Part shown: piece after piece, positions 50,581 through 58,980 of the stretch
How the letters are laid out: every line of letters starts with the position of its first letter
Numbering within the stretch: the stretch's first letter is position 1
Source: Solibacillus isronensis
GTDB taxonomy: Bacteria; Bacillota; Bacilli; Bacillales_A; Planococcaceae
NCBI RefSeq assembly: GCF_900168685.1
Contig: NZ_FVZN01000009.1
Coordinates: forward strand, 62,001 to 126,000
DNA: 64,000 bases
Direction: 5' to 3'
Notes under the pieces: generated by a model
Seen by the model: the letters and a program-made list of their open reading frames with translations, nothing else
Told to the model about the DNA's origin: nothing
The model's database searches: none
Made by a program: the position numbers and the translations under genes

Positions 50581-51144
50581 ATGAAGATTGATGAGCAAAA
50601 TTTTATAAAATATCTTCAAGCCGGCAAAGAACATGCTCTTGATTACGTAATCGACCACTATCTTCCGTTAATAAAAGGTGTTGTTTTAAAAATTTTAGGT
50701 CCGCTAGACATTAATGAAAGCCCAAAGGAATGCTGTAACGATATTCTATTATCTATTTGGAAAAATGCAAAAAAGTTCCATGGCGATGCAGCTGATTTTA
50801 AGGAATGGGTTTGCGTTATTGCTAAATATAAAGCAATCGATTATTACCGGATGGAAATGAAGAAAAAAGAAAGCCCTTCTTTGAACATAGAACTGATACA
50901 GGCAGAATCCATGATGTATGAAAACTCCTCCCTGGAAGAACAGGAGGAAATTCAGGGAATCCTCTCTAGTTTAAAGCCCGTCGATCAGAAAATTTTTATA
51001 ATGAGATACTTGTTAGATTTTGATACAGAAGAAATTGCTCGTCAGTTGGAGATGACAAAATCGGCAATAGATAACCGCCTTTACCATGGTCGAAAAAAAC
51101 TAAAAAAAGATTTAGGGGGTATGCCCATTGAAAAATCTGTTTAA
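50581..51144 (+). CDS. ECF-type RNA polymerase sigma factor
   Basis: 187 residues. Sigma region 2 has ECCNDILLSIWKNAKKF and FKEWVCVIAKYKAIDYYRM. Region 4 has the HTH MRYLLDFDTEEIARQLEMTKSAIDNRLYHGRKKLKKDL. ATG at 50581 after AAAAGGAGAACGAT. The next gene overlaps it by 17 bp and is a DUF4179 protein, the usual partner of this ECF group and probable anti-sigma. Target genes cannot be told from the window. Confidence 0.9.
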   Translation: MKIDEQNFIKYLQAGKEHALDYVIDHYLPLIKGVVLKILGPLDINESPKECCNDILLSIWKNAKKFHGDAADFKEWVCVIAKYKAIDYYRMEMKKKESPSLNIELIQAESMMYENSSLEEQEEIQGILSSLKPVDQKIFIMRYLLDFDTEEIARQLEMTKSAIDNRLYHGRKKLKKDLGGMPIEKSV

Positions 51145-52210
51145 ACACTTTAATGATATTGACATCGATGTAAATGAATTTGAAGAAGCTGATGTAACAG
51201 AATTTGAAAAGGCTCAGTTTAAAAGAGACTTGAAAAGACAAGTATCCAAAATAAAAAACAGAAAGTGGTTGAAAGGAGTTGCGGCTGTCTGCCTTTCGCT
51301 CGGTATCGGTACCGCTTCACTTATAGGTCTATCCTATACCACCTTTGCTCATGAAATTCCGATAGTAAACAGTATTATCAAACTCTTCTCGACCAAGGAC
51401 AAGATAATTTCAGGCTATGAGGAGTTTGCGGATCAGCAGCATCTTGTAGCAGAAAGCAATGGCACAACGATTACGGTAAATGAAAGCTTATTTGACAGTA
51501 AAAAGTTTTTAGTTGGCTATTATATCGAAACAGACAGAGATTTAGGTGAGCATCCGGAAATAGAAACTACATTTAAAGTGGATGGGCGTGAGCATGCCCT
51601 CTTTCATACAGAGCATATAATTGAAAAGGTCGGACCAAACAAATATGCCGGCTTAACAACAGCGATTCTGAACTTATCTAATCAATTGGAACAGGCGAAT
51701 TTCGAATTCCACATTAGCAGTCTTTCCAATCGGGATACAAAAGAGATGGTTCAGGGTATTTGGGATTTTGAAATAGATGTCAAAGCTACTGAGAATAAAG
51801 TTCAATTTGTGGAAGCACCTGCATCAAAAAAAGCTGATCTAGGTATTAAAATAAATGAAATTATATACACACCGATTTCCTTTATCGTCAATTATACAGA
51901 AACGCAAAAAAATGAGATGTTAAAAGAGAAATGGGACGTTATTTCTTCCGATTTAAATGTAAAGGATGATTTAGGCAATACGTATACATCAAGGTTAACA
52001 GGCGGCACAGGAAACGGGCAGGGGTTTATGGAATATGTATTCACATATGAAAAACTACACCCGGATGCAAATACTTTAATATTCACTCCCATATTCAAAT
52101 TGATGGAGGCGGAAATCGATGAAAACGGCGTAAAATGGGTAAATCCTGATAGCGATTTAAAAATGGAAATAATCGAACTTAGTGATATTATTATTAAAAT
52201 TCCTAAGTAA
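51128..52210 (+). CDS. DUF4179 putative anti-sigma factor
   Basis: 360 residues. The N-terminal ~45 is cytoplasmic, with FEKAQFKRDLKRQV. One transmembrane helix follows (WLKGVAAVCLSLGIGTASLI), then a large extracytoplasmic domain with DUF4179 features (FSTKDKIISGYEEFADQ, EIDVKATENKVQF). TTG at 51128 after AGGGGG, overlapping the sigma gene, so translation is coupled. Membrane-bound control of the ECF sigma is inferred from the pairing. Confidence 0.82.
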   Translation: MKNLFKHFNDIDIDVNEFEEADVTEFEKAQFKRDLKRQVSKIKNRKWLKGVAAVCLSLGIGTASLIGLSYTTFAHEIPIVNSIIKLFSTKDKIISGYEEFADQQHLVAESNGTTITVNESLFDSKKFLVGYYIETDRDLGEHPEIETTFKVDGREHALFHTEHIIEKVGPNKYAGLTTAILNLSNQLEQANFEFHISSLSNRDTKEMVQGIWDFEIDVKATENKVQFVEAPASKKADLGIKINEIIYTPISFIVNYTETQKNEMLKEKWDVISSDLNVKDDLGNTYTSRLTGGTGNGQGFMEYVFTYEKLHPDANTLIFTPIFKLMEAEIDENGVKWVNPDSDLKMEIIELSDIIIKIPK

Positions 52211-52275
52211 TACGTCATCTAAAATGGATAACCTGCCTAGATCTCCTTGGAATTAGGGAGAAACGCAACCAATAG

Positions 52276-52313
52276 AAAAGCCAAAACGTAGAATTAACGT
52301 TTTGGCTTTTTGA
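52276..52313 (+). terminator. Intrinsic terminator of the ECF sigma/DUF4179 operon
   Basis: Stem AAAAGCCAAAACGT / ACGTTTTGGCTTTT with a 7-nt loop. Confidence 0.88.
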
Positions 52314-52359
52314 ATATTAGTGATTTTGTAATAGAACATTGAACTGCGCTCTCAATATT

Positions 52360-54027
52360 TTATTCTTTCGATGATCCGTCATTTAAATAAACTTCGCCGT
52401 CTTTATAAACCATTTGTTCTGGATAACGCAGGTTTATAACTGCATCTTGAAGTTCTTGTGAAGGAGCCCGTGTTGAAAGTGAAACAATAATATTAGTAGC
52501 GAAAGCAGCAATTGCTCCGAAAACACCAGCACCAGTATCAATAATGCCTAATACCGTAAAGCCACCGTATTTCGCACTGAAGATATAAATAAGTGTAACC
52601 GCTAAGCCGACAAGCATTCCCGCTATTGTTCCTTTTGCATTCGCACGCTTCCACCATACACCTAAAACGAGTGCTGGGAAGAAGGTACCAGTAGCAAGCG
52701 CGAATGCCCATGCAACAATTTGAGTAATGGCACCAGGAGGGTTTAATGCAATAAGTCCAGCTAATAGTGTTGCCACGACAATTGAAATACGGCCTATTAA
52801 CAAGCGTTTTCGTTCAGACGCTTGTGGATTGATGATGCGATAGTAAATATCATGTGCAAATGAAGATGAAATAGAAATCATTAAACCTCCAGCTGTAGAT
52901 AAGGCAGCTGCCATTGCGCCTGCCGCCACGAGTCCAATAACGAATACACCTAGATTTGCGATTTCAGGTGTAGCCATTACGACGATATCGTTGGCAATTT
53001 GCAGTTCAGGCCATTGAAGAATGCCATCACCATTTGCATCAGCTATTCCCAATTTTCCAGTATCAATCCATGATTGAGTCCAAGCAGGCAGTTCAGCAAT
53101 TTTATTACCAGCAACTTCCGTCATTAATATAAAGCGAGCAAAAGCTGCATAAGCTGGTGCGCTAAAATATAAAAGTCCGATAAAAACTAATGCCCAAGCC
53201 CCTGACCAACGAGCCGCCTTCATAGTACCTACTGTATAAAATCTTACTATTACATGTGGAAGTCCAGCTGTACCACACATTAATGTAAACATAAGAGCTA
53301 AAAACTGCCACTTAGTTCCGTTGGTGAAAGGTGCAAAATACTCAGAAATTCCAAGTTCCCGGTCGAGTTCACCCATTTTCGTTAAAATTTCACCATACGA
53401 AATCCATGGTAAAGGGTTACTAGTCAAATGTAATGACATAAAAATAACAGGTACTAAATATGCGATAATTAAAATGACATATTGTGCTACTTGAGTCCAA
53501 GTGATACCTTTCATACCACCAAATGCAGCATAAAATGCAATAAGTACAACGCCGATTAGTGTTCCTATTTTCGCATCAATTTCAAAAAGACGTCCGATTA
53601 CTACACCAGAACCTGATAGCTGTCCGATTGAATACGTGAAACTTATAATAATTGTACATATAGCAGCTATTATTAGTGCTGCCTTACTATTAAAACGATC
53701 CCCAATAAACTCAGGTACAGTATAGCGACCAAATTTCCGAAGCTGTGGCGCGAGTAATATTGATAAAAATAAATAGCCGCCAGTCCAGCCCATAATATAA
53801 GCTAATCCATCATAGCCAAGTAACATGATCGTACCAGCCATCCCGATAAAGGATGCTGCACTCATCCAGTCTGCCCCAATTGCCATCCCATTAAAAATAG
53901 GTGGCACTCCACGACCAGCAACATAGAAATCAGATGTTTGTTTAGCAGTATTATAAACCGCAATCCAAATATACAAAGCAAATGTAGCCAATATAATTAA
54001 CGTTGAAACTATAAATTGAGTATCCAT
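52360..54027 (-). CDS. Sodium:solute symporter, VC_2705 subfamily (acetate-permease-like)
   Basis: 555 residues, 13 helices of the SSS family. Motifs: FYVAGRGVPPIFNGMAIGADWMSAASFIG (in parts), TVPEFIGDRF, AAFGGMKGITWTQVAQY and SSSFAHDIYYR. An extracytoplasmic loop holds an EF-hand-like DANGDGILQWPE (12 residues, 53005-53040). The DUF4212 neighbour is the established small partner of this subfamily. ATG at 54027 follows GAAGGGAGG. Acetate or another monocarboxylate is inferred as substrate. Confidence 0.9.
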   Translation of the reverse strand: MDTQFIVSTLIILATFALYIWIAVYNTAKQTSDFYVAGRGVPPIFNGMAIGADWMSAASFIGMAGTIMLLGYDGLAYIMGWTGGYLFLSILLAPQLRKFGRYTVPEFIGDRFNSKAALIIAAICTIIISFTYSIGQLSGSGVVIGRLFEIDAKIGTLIGVVLIAFYAAFGGMKGITWTQVAQYVILIIAYLVPVIFMSLHLTSNPLPWISYGEILTKMGELDRELGISEYFAPFTNGTKWQFLALMFTLMCGTAGLPHVIVRFYTVGTMKAARWSGAWALVFIGLLYFSAPAYAAFARFILMTEVAGNKIAELPAWTQSWIDTGKLGIADANGDGILQWPELQIANDIVVMATPEIANLGVFVIGLVAAGAMAAALSTAGGLMISISSSFAHDIYYRIINPQASERKRLLIGRISIVVATLLAGLIALNPPGAITQIVAWAFALATGTFFPALVLGVWWKRANAKGTIAGMLVGLAVTLIYIFSAKYGGFTVLGIIDTGAGVFGAIAAFATNIIVSLSTRAPSQELQDAVINLRYPEQMVYKDGEVYLNDGSSKE

Positions 54028-54043
54028 AAATTACCTCCCTTCA

Positions 54044-54346
54044 TTAATGATTTATCATATTGTTTGCGCTTATTTCTTCATTTCGCGCTTCACTGATCCC
54101 ATACTTTTTATCGATTTTGTCCCCAACGATCGCATTTACAAAGAGTAAAATAATGAAAGTAAGCAAGGCTCCAATTGCCCCCATGAAATAGTGGAACGGG
54201 AATCCTAAAAACTGAACATCGGTTAATGAGTCTGCAAGCGCTACCATAACAAAGGACACTAAAAACCAGATAACAAAATAAATAGCCATGTACGTATTTT
54301 TCTCACGGAAATAGGCATCAGCAACTTTTTTATCGATTTTTTTCAT
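54044..54346 (-). CDS. DUF4212 small subunit of the solute:Na+ symporter
   Basis: 100 residues with two helices: YMAIYFVIWFLVSFVMVAL and FHYFMGAIGALLTFIILLFVNAI. The family motif FPFHYFMGA is present. It ends 16 bp before the symporter gene, as usual for this pair, and starts 23 bp after the newly noted 58-residue gene. ATG at 54346 follows AAGAAGGTCTAG. Confidence 0.9.
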   Translation of the reverse strand: MKKIDKKVADAYFREKNTYMAIYFVIWFLVSFVMVALADSLTDVQFLGFPFHYFMGAIGALLTFIILLFVNAIVGDKIDKKYGISEARNEEISANNMINH

Positions 54347-54369
54347 CTAGACCTTCTTTCTTCAAATTT

Positions 54370-54546
54370 TTATCTTAAATCAAAAATAAAAAGAAGTGTT
54401 TCCTTTAAAGGAAGTGGTACTAAAATCACCTTAACAACCATTAACATAATAAGTCCTATTATAGGAAAGGTGAGGGCGATGAAACGTTTTTTAATTAGTC
54501 CATAAGCAAGACAGCAAATGGAGAAAAGAATAATAAAAAGAAGCAA
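54370..54546 (-). CDS. 58-residue membrane protein leading the symporter operon
   Basis: Too short to be listed by usual ORF cut-offs. TTG at 54546 has GGAGG six bases upstream, and the stop TAA lies at 54370-54372. The protein has two hydrophobic helices separated by KKRFIALT, with an end LKETLLFIFDLR. It lies 23 bp before the DUF4212 gene in the same direction, which supports a three-gene unit. No family recognised; an accessory role to the symporter is inferred. Confidence 0.6.
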   Translation of the reverse strand: MLLFIILFSICCLAYGLIKKRFIALTFPIIGLIMLMVVKVILVPLPLKETLLFIFDLR

Positions 54547-54667
54547 CTAATTCCTCCTAGTCTCTAAGTTTTTTTTAATGTATGTTAAAAAGGTCCAGGA
54601 TAAAACGACTATTTAATAAAAAAATCATTTGAGTAGGGATAACTAAAACAGACAAGCATCAAAAAAT

Positions 54668-54716
54668 AAAACTACCTGATACGATGATAAATCAACGTTC
54701 GAGGTGGTTTTTATTA
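54668..54716 (+). terminator. Orphan terminator-like hairpin in the 54.5-55.1 kb gap
   Basis: Stem AAAACTACCT / AGGTGGTTTT (one G-U pair) with an inner ACG/CGT pair, followed by TATT. No gene on the plus strand ends here, so it may close an unrecognised short transcript. Confidence 0.5.
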
Positions 54717-54861
54717 AAAATAATCCAACTTATGATATAGTTTATTTCCTCCTTTATCGGATATATTTTTTCTTATAAACTTAAATACAGAATACATAAT
54801 TATTAAAGATTCCATGGGTTACTATGTTATATTGGAATAGTAGTAAATGGCCAGCATATTT

Positions 54862-54888
54862 TTGACATCGACAATGTTAATTTATAAT
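54862..54888 (+). promoter_or_regulatory. Promoter of the candidate small RNA
   Basis: Perfect -35 TTGACA (54862-54867) and -10 TATAAT (54883-54888), but with a 15-bp spacer instead of 17. It points towards three hairpins and a terminator. Confidence 0.55.
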
Positions 54889-54893
54889 CGTTA

Positions 54894-54985
54894 AATCAGC
54901 ATTATTGGGTGCCAAACCCATTAGAGTTCTTCAGGAACAAAGAATTCTACCGCAGCATCTCCAAGTGAGATGCTGCCTTTTTATT
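54894..54985 (+). ncRNA. Candidate small structured RNA
   Basis: About 90 nt, no ORF, with hairpins TGGGT/ACCCA (54906-54920), TAGAGTTCTT/AAGAATTCTA (54922-54949, one G-U) and GCAGCATCTC/GAGATGCTGC (54952-54976), the last followed by CTTTTTATTT as an intrinsic terminator. A consensus promoter lies just upstream. No gene on the plus strand follows, as would be expected of a riboswitch, so a free sRNA is inferred. It does not resemble any riboswitch or sRNA I know. Confidence 0.6.
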
Positions 54986-55105
54986 TGCAGAAACAATTTA
55001 CAGTTTATAAACAAAAACTAAAAAGCTTAGAGGATATTAGTTGCTAACATCCTCTAAGCTTTTATATATATTTTCTTACACACCAAAAATTAACTGAATT
55101 TTTTA

Positions 55106-56902
55106 TCAATCCCCGTTATTTTCTACACATGAAACAGTACCGTTCGTTGGTGTAAGCCTTTTTTGTTCCCGTTGTTCTTCTAGAAGATTCATCATTAATG
55201 ATTGAATCAATTTTATTACAATATTTGCGTGTATAGGATTTGCAAGATTTTTTCTTTCAAGAGAATCCTTCGTAAGATTATACAGTTCATATTGTTCAGG
55301 AACAGAAACTGTTTTCGTTACTATTTTTGACATAGAAACAGTGATTTCTTCATTAATAGGAGTTTGACTCTGGACTTCCGTTACTTGATCTTCTACTCCT
55401 GGGTTACTCCAAAATTGCGGATTGTCGAAATATCTTGAAAACTTCCATAGCTCCCTTTCTCTATTTTGACCTGTTGGAAGATAGGCGATGACAGATTCAA
55501 TATGGTTTGGCTGGGAAACAGAATTATAAGGTTGGCCGGAAATACTAATCTGAGATAATCCTCTCGTAACATCATCATCTGTCATAAAATAAATCGGCTC
55601 ATTTGCCCGTAGAAAAACATCTTCGCCATTGATAAGCGGCGTTAAATCTCTACCTACAGGTGGATGTACTTCAGTATGATTTTTCCTTAACTCCTTTTGA
55701 ACTTTGTTTACGTCAATTTTAGCTAATCCTAACAAGGTTGGCAGGATGTCTACATGACTAGTCAACATATCCGCAGTTTGCCTATTTGGAAACAATTTTG
55801 GACTATGAACGATAAAGGGTACATGAGTCGCTTCTTCGTATGCGTTATACCACTTTTGAAATAATCCCCCGTGAGCACCTAATAAATCTCCATGGTCAGA
55901 AGTAAAAATAACAATTGTATTATCATAAAATTTGCTGGATTTTAGTTTATTGAATACTTTACCCATTTCGTGATCGACTTTTTTATGAAGAGAGAAATAA
56001 AGCTGACGATAAAAAAGACTATCTCTTGTTGGCTGGAAGGCTTTGTGGTAAGTCTCTTTGTAGCTTTGTTGTGCATCTGGCTTTGTGTGCAATAATTCAT
56101 CCGCTGTAGGAGCAGGTGGAATAAAAGGAACAGTAGGGTCTACTTCAAAATTGAATAACGGATGGTATTCAGTTGTTTCTCCAAACAACGTAATATCATG
56201 TGGATTTAAAAATGAAGATACAATCAACCAAGGTTGACTTTGATTAACACTATCCGCTTCGAGTGAATGAAGTAACTCAACTACTTCCCTTGAATACACT
56301 TCATCACGCCCACTTGTTCCAATGCCAGCAGATGAAGCAGAATTACGAGGATTGGATCCATGAGGTTCTGGACCAAGCCAGCCTGAAAAGCCATATTCAT
56401 TTAGACGATCCGATTCCAAGTAAAACTCTTCAAGATTTCGGTCAGGAATACCTGTATTTGAGTCATAACTAGGCAATGCATTTTGAGTTCCAGGAATCAA
56501 AATATCCTGAGGACTCACATGCCATTTTCCCTTCCAAAATGTGCGGTAGCCTGCCGAACGAAAATAGTCCCCAAATGTAGGAACTGTATTAGCATCTAGC
56601 CAAAATACATCCGGTTCAAATGAAGAGGCAGCAGCACCAGTTGTTTTAGTTAGCCCATGTAATGATGGGTATTGCCCAGTATACAGTGTTGCTCTACTCG
56701 GTGAGCAAGCCGTGCTTCCAACGTAATGGTTTAAAAATTCCAGTCCATTTTCCCGTAATAATTCCTGTGTCTTTAGATTTTCTTTACGCCATTTCTTTAG
56801 TTCCTTATTTTCATAAACTGTCGGAAATCGTTGTTCATCCACTATAAAGATAAGGAAATTAGGTTTTGTTCCTTCTATGTTCTCCTCTTTCTGCAATTCC
56901 AA
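55106..56902 (-). CDS. Sulfatase (formylglycine-dependent, alkaline-phosphatase superfamily)
   Basis: 598 residues. The N-terminal metal Asp is in FIVDEQRFP, and the modification motif CSPSR begins at Cys66, followed by TLYTGQ. TSDHGDLLGAHGG holds later metal ligands, and FWKGKWHVSP the active-site Lys/His. No signal peptide after the chosen start, so it is probably cytoplasmic. The substrate is a sulfate ester or related choline-type ester. TTG at 56902 follows CAAGGGGG; the ORF open to 56971 lacks an SD. It lies downstream of the split histidine kinase. Confidence 0.85.
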   Translation of the reverse strand: MELQKEENIEGTKPNFLIFIVDEQRFPTVYENKELKKWRKENLKTQELLRENGLEFLNHYVGSTACSPSRATLYTGQYPSLHGLTKTTGAAASSFEPDVFWLDANTVPTFGDYFRSAGYRTFWKGKWHVSPQDILIPGTQNALPSYDSNTGIPDRNLEEFYLESDRLNEYGFSGWLGPEPHGSNPRNSASSAGIGTSGRDEVYSREVVELLHSLEADSVNQSQPWLIVSSFLNPHDITLFGETTEYHPLFNFEVDPTVPFIPPAPTADELLHTKPDAQQSYKETYHKAFQPTRDSLFYRQLYFSLHKKVDHEMGKVFNKLKSSKFYDNTIVIFTSDHGDLLGAHGGLFQKWYNAYEEATHVPFIVHSPKLFPNRQTADMLTSHVDILPTLLGLAKIDVNKVQKELRKNHTEVHPPVGRDLTPLINGEDVFLRANEPIYFMTDDDVTRGLSQISISGQPYNSVSQPNHIESVIAYLPTGQNRERELWKFSRYFDNPQFWSNPGVEDQVTEVQSQTPINEEITVSMSKIVTKTVSVPEQYELYNLTKDSLERKNLANPIHANIVIKLIQSLMMNLLEEQREQKRLTPTNGTVSCVENNGD

Positions 56903-57031
56903 ATATTTTCCCCCTTGCAAACATGAATAATTAAAACATTTTATGTTTACAGGCTCGAAAATACCATACACTTTGAAGGGTATTATTTAGAAAGATCCGC
57001 ACTGCAACAAAGTTACAAAAACCGCATCTAT

Positions 57032-57514
57032 TTAAGATTGCGGCAAACAAATTGTAAAGGTTGTCCCTTTTCCCTTCTCACTTTTTACTTTTATTCTTCC
57101 TCTATGCAACTCAATAATGTGATAACTCATTGATAAGCCCAACCCCAACCCGTCTTTTTTCGTTGAATGAAAAGGAGTGGATAGTTTTTCTAACGTATCT
57201 TTATCCATTCCAGATCCATCATCTCTGATCGTAATTTCAACTTCGTTATCAGAATGACTTTGATCAATAGCAATTGATATATTGCCATCAAAGTCAATGG
57301 CATCAAAAGAGTTTTGTAGGATGTTTAGAAGTACCTGCTTGATTTTATCCTTATCTATATTAATCTTATCCTTAAAAGAAGCCTGATAAAGAACCTTTAT
57401 ATTTTTATTTCTAAAATCATTTTCCATTAACGTCAATATATCTTCAATAAGTTCATGTAAACTCACTCTGGATTTAGAGACTTCTTTTTCATCCGGTTTA
57501 GCCATCATCATAAA
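57032..57514 (-). pseudogene. C-terminal part of an IS-interrupted sensor histidine kinase
   Basis: The HATPase_c half: QVLLNILQNSFDAI (N box), IRDDGSGMDKDTLEKLSTPFHSTK (parts; G1/F boxes), and GLGLGLSMSYHIIELH (G2). It reads on from the TSD at 57515-57517 with the phase of the upstream part. No start codon or SD of its own is evident in the kinase-derived sequence; an ATG is only read through the IS end. With the N-terminal part (58981-60087) it would make 529 residues. Confidence 0.85.
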
Positions 57515-57554
57515 TTGTAAAGTGTACCCTTTGTAAAGGACATTTTGAAAAAGC

Positions 57555-58409
57555 CTAGGCAACTTGTTGAAGCTGCTGTCTGTATTTTACAGGCGGCAGT
57601 TTTTTTAAATTCCACTGGCCTCGATAATAATTGTAATACGTCATATAACTCTTTATCTCTCGTTTTACTTCTTCTAACGTCTCACACTCTTTTAGATTGG
57701 CTTCATCTTTAAAATGCCCGAAGAATGATTCCTGGGGCGCATTATCCCAACAGTTCCCACGCCGTGACATGGACTGACCTAAGCCCAATCGCTTCACCAA
57801 TGCTTGATAGATCGGGCTTGTATAATGAAAGCCCTGATCCGAATGGATAAAGGCATCTTTCACTAAATGCTTGTGTTTTTTCAATTTCTTTAATGTATCG
57901 AGGGCGATATCCAACGATAAGGAATTTGATACTTCATACGCTAAAATTTCGTTCGTTTCAGCGTCTTTAATCGTGGATAAATAAGCGCGTTTTCCGTTTC
58001 GATACGTCAAATACGTGATATCTGTTAATAACACTTTTCCTACTACACCTTGTTTGAAATTCCGTTTTAAGTCGTTTGGGCATGTACGGTGTTCTTTCGT
58101 TGCTTTTACCATACGTCGATAAGGATTCGCTTTTCGAATGGGACAAACAATATCATACTTTTTCATAATGCGACGAATTCGTTTTAGGTTGTAGGTGATA
58201 CTATATTGATTTTGAAGTGTCATTTTGATTTGGCGCGCTCCCTTTTTGCGTCCTCGGAAATGATAGGCCTTTAAAATGATTTCTTTCACTACTTCATCTG
58301 CCGCATCTTGGGTTGCCCGGTTTTGGGCGGATTGTTCATCAAAATAATTGTAATAACCCGAACGGGAAACACCCATCATTTCACATAAGTAGCTCACCAT
58401 GCGCTTCAA
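57555..58409 (-). CDS. IS3-family transposase OrfB (DDE catalytic part)
   Basis: 284 residues from the first ATG. It contains the rve integrase core with the D-D-E triad: LLTDITYLTY, FIHSDQGFHYTS and PQESFFGHFKDE. The frame is open upstream of the ATG into the end of orfA (KIKFELIQGAIEKYKLK), in the -1 frame relative to orfA, so an OrfAB fusion by -1 frameshifting is likely. It ends 37 bp inside the IS end. Confidence 0.93.
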   Translation of the reverse strand: MKRMVSYLCEMMGVSRSGYYNYFDEQSAQNRATQDAADEVVKEIILKAYHFRGRKKGARQIKMTLQNQYSITYNLKRIRRIMKKYDIVCPIRKANPYRRMVKATKEHRTCPNDLKRNFKQGVVGKVLLTDITYLTYRNGKRAYLSTIKDAETNEILAYEVSNSLSLDIALDTLKKLKKHKHLVKDAFIHSDQGFHYTSPIYQALVKRLGLGQSMSRRGNCWDNAPQESFFGHFKDEANLKECETLEEVKREIKSYMTYYNYYRGQWNLKKLPPVKYRQQLQQVA

Positions 58410-58447
58410 TTTATACTTTTCGATGGCTCCTTGAATTAATTCAAATT

Positions 58448-58885
58448 TTATTTTCGCTTCAATTGTGATTTCTTCTTCAACATCTGCCTTTCGAGTAGAT
58501 CCAGCTTTTTTAGTAGTTCATTCTCTGCCTCAAGTAATCGCGTTTTCGCTTCTAAACGTGCATATTTTTCTTCAAGGCTTAATTCACGTTCAAGTTGGCG
58601 TCCCGAATTCGTTTTACGTGTATCCTGTAAACCATTTATTCCGGCTTTTCGGTAAGCTGCTTGCCAGCGTTTTGCGGAAGAACGAACACGCTCCAAACCG
58701 ATTAATTCAACGTCCAATCCCGCTTCTTCAAAAATGGCTCTTGGTAATTTCCCCTTTTCATTTTCTGCAATAAAATGACGCTTAAATTCATCTGTATAGG
58801 TAATGGCCTTGTCACTGACGGCCTGTACATTCGGATTACATTTTAATTGTGCTTGTTGTTTCTCTGTGAAGTAGATTTTTGTCAT
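58448..58885 (-). CDS. IS3-family OrfA (HTH DNA-binding part)
   Basis: 145 residues. An N-terminal HTH-type segment (TYTDEFKRHFIAENEKGKLP, RAIFEEAG) and a C-terminal leucine-zipper-like coiled coil (LEEKYARLEAKTRLLEAEN) are seen. The stop TAA falls in CGAAAATAAAA, just where the orfB frame becomes open. ATG at 58885 after CGGAATTG-type purines. Confidence 0.9.
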   Translation of the reverse strand: MTKIYFTEKQQAQLKCNPNVQAVSDKAITYTDEFKRHFIAENEKGKLPRAIFEEAGLDVELIGLERVRSSAKRWQAAYRKAGINGLQDTRKTNSGRQLERELSLEEKYARLEAKTRLLEAENELLKKLDLLERQMLKKKSQLKRK

Positions 58886-58980
58886 TCAATTCCGCTCCAG
58901 TATCTTTTTTCTTATTATAAATAAAAATACCCTACAAGATAGGCTTTTTTCAAAGTGTCTATCTTATAGGGTACATTTTA

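Larger units (their letters stand above)
57518..58980 (-). mobile_element. IS3-family insertion sequence (IS150-like), complete
   Basis: 1463 bp. Imperfect terminal repeats TAAAGTGTACCCTTTGTAAA (57518 inward) and, from the other end, TAAAATGTACCCTATAAGAT (58980 inward), continuing to a shared TTTGAAAAA-AGCC. A 3-bp target copy TTG is at 57515-57517 and 58981-58983. It contains orfA and orfB in minus orientation. Intact reading frames and clean target copies imply recent insertion. Confidence 0.9.

Noticed and set aside
54862-54985. Known riboswitch (c-di-GMP, preQ1, fluoride, ZTP) as identity of the RNA candidate
   Set aside because: Key conserved loop sequences of these classes were not recognised and no gene follows on the same strand.
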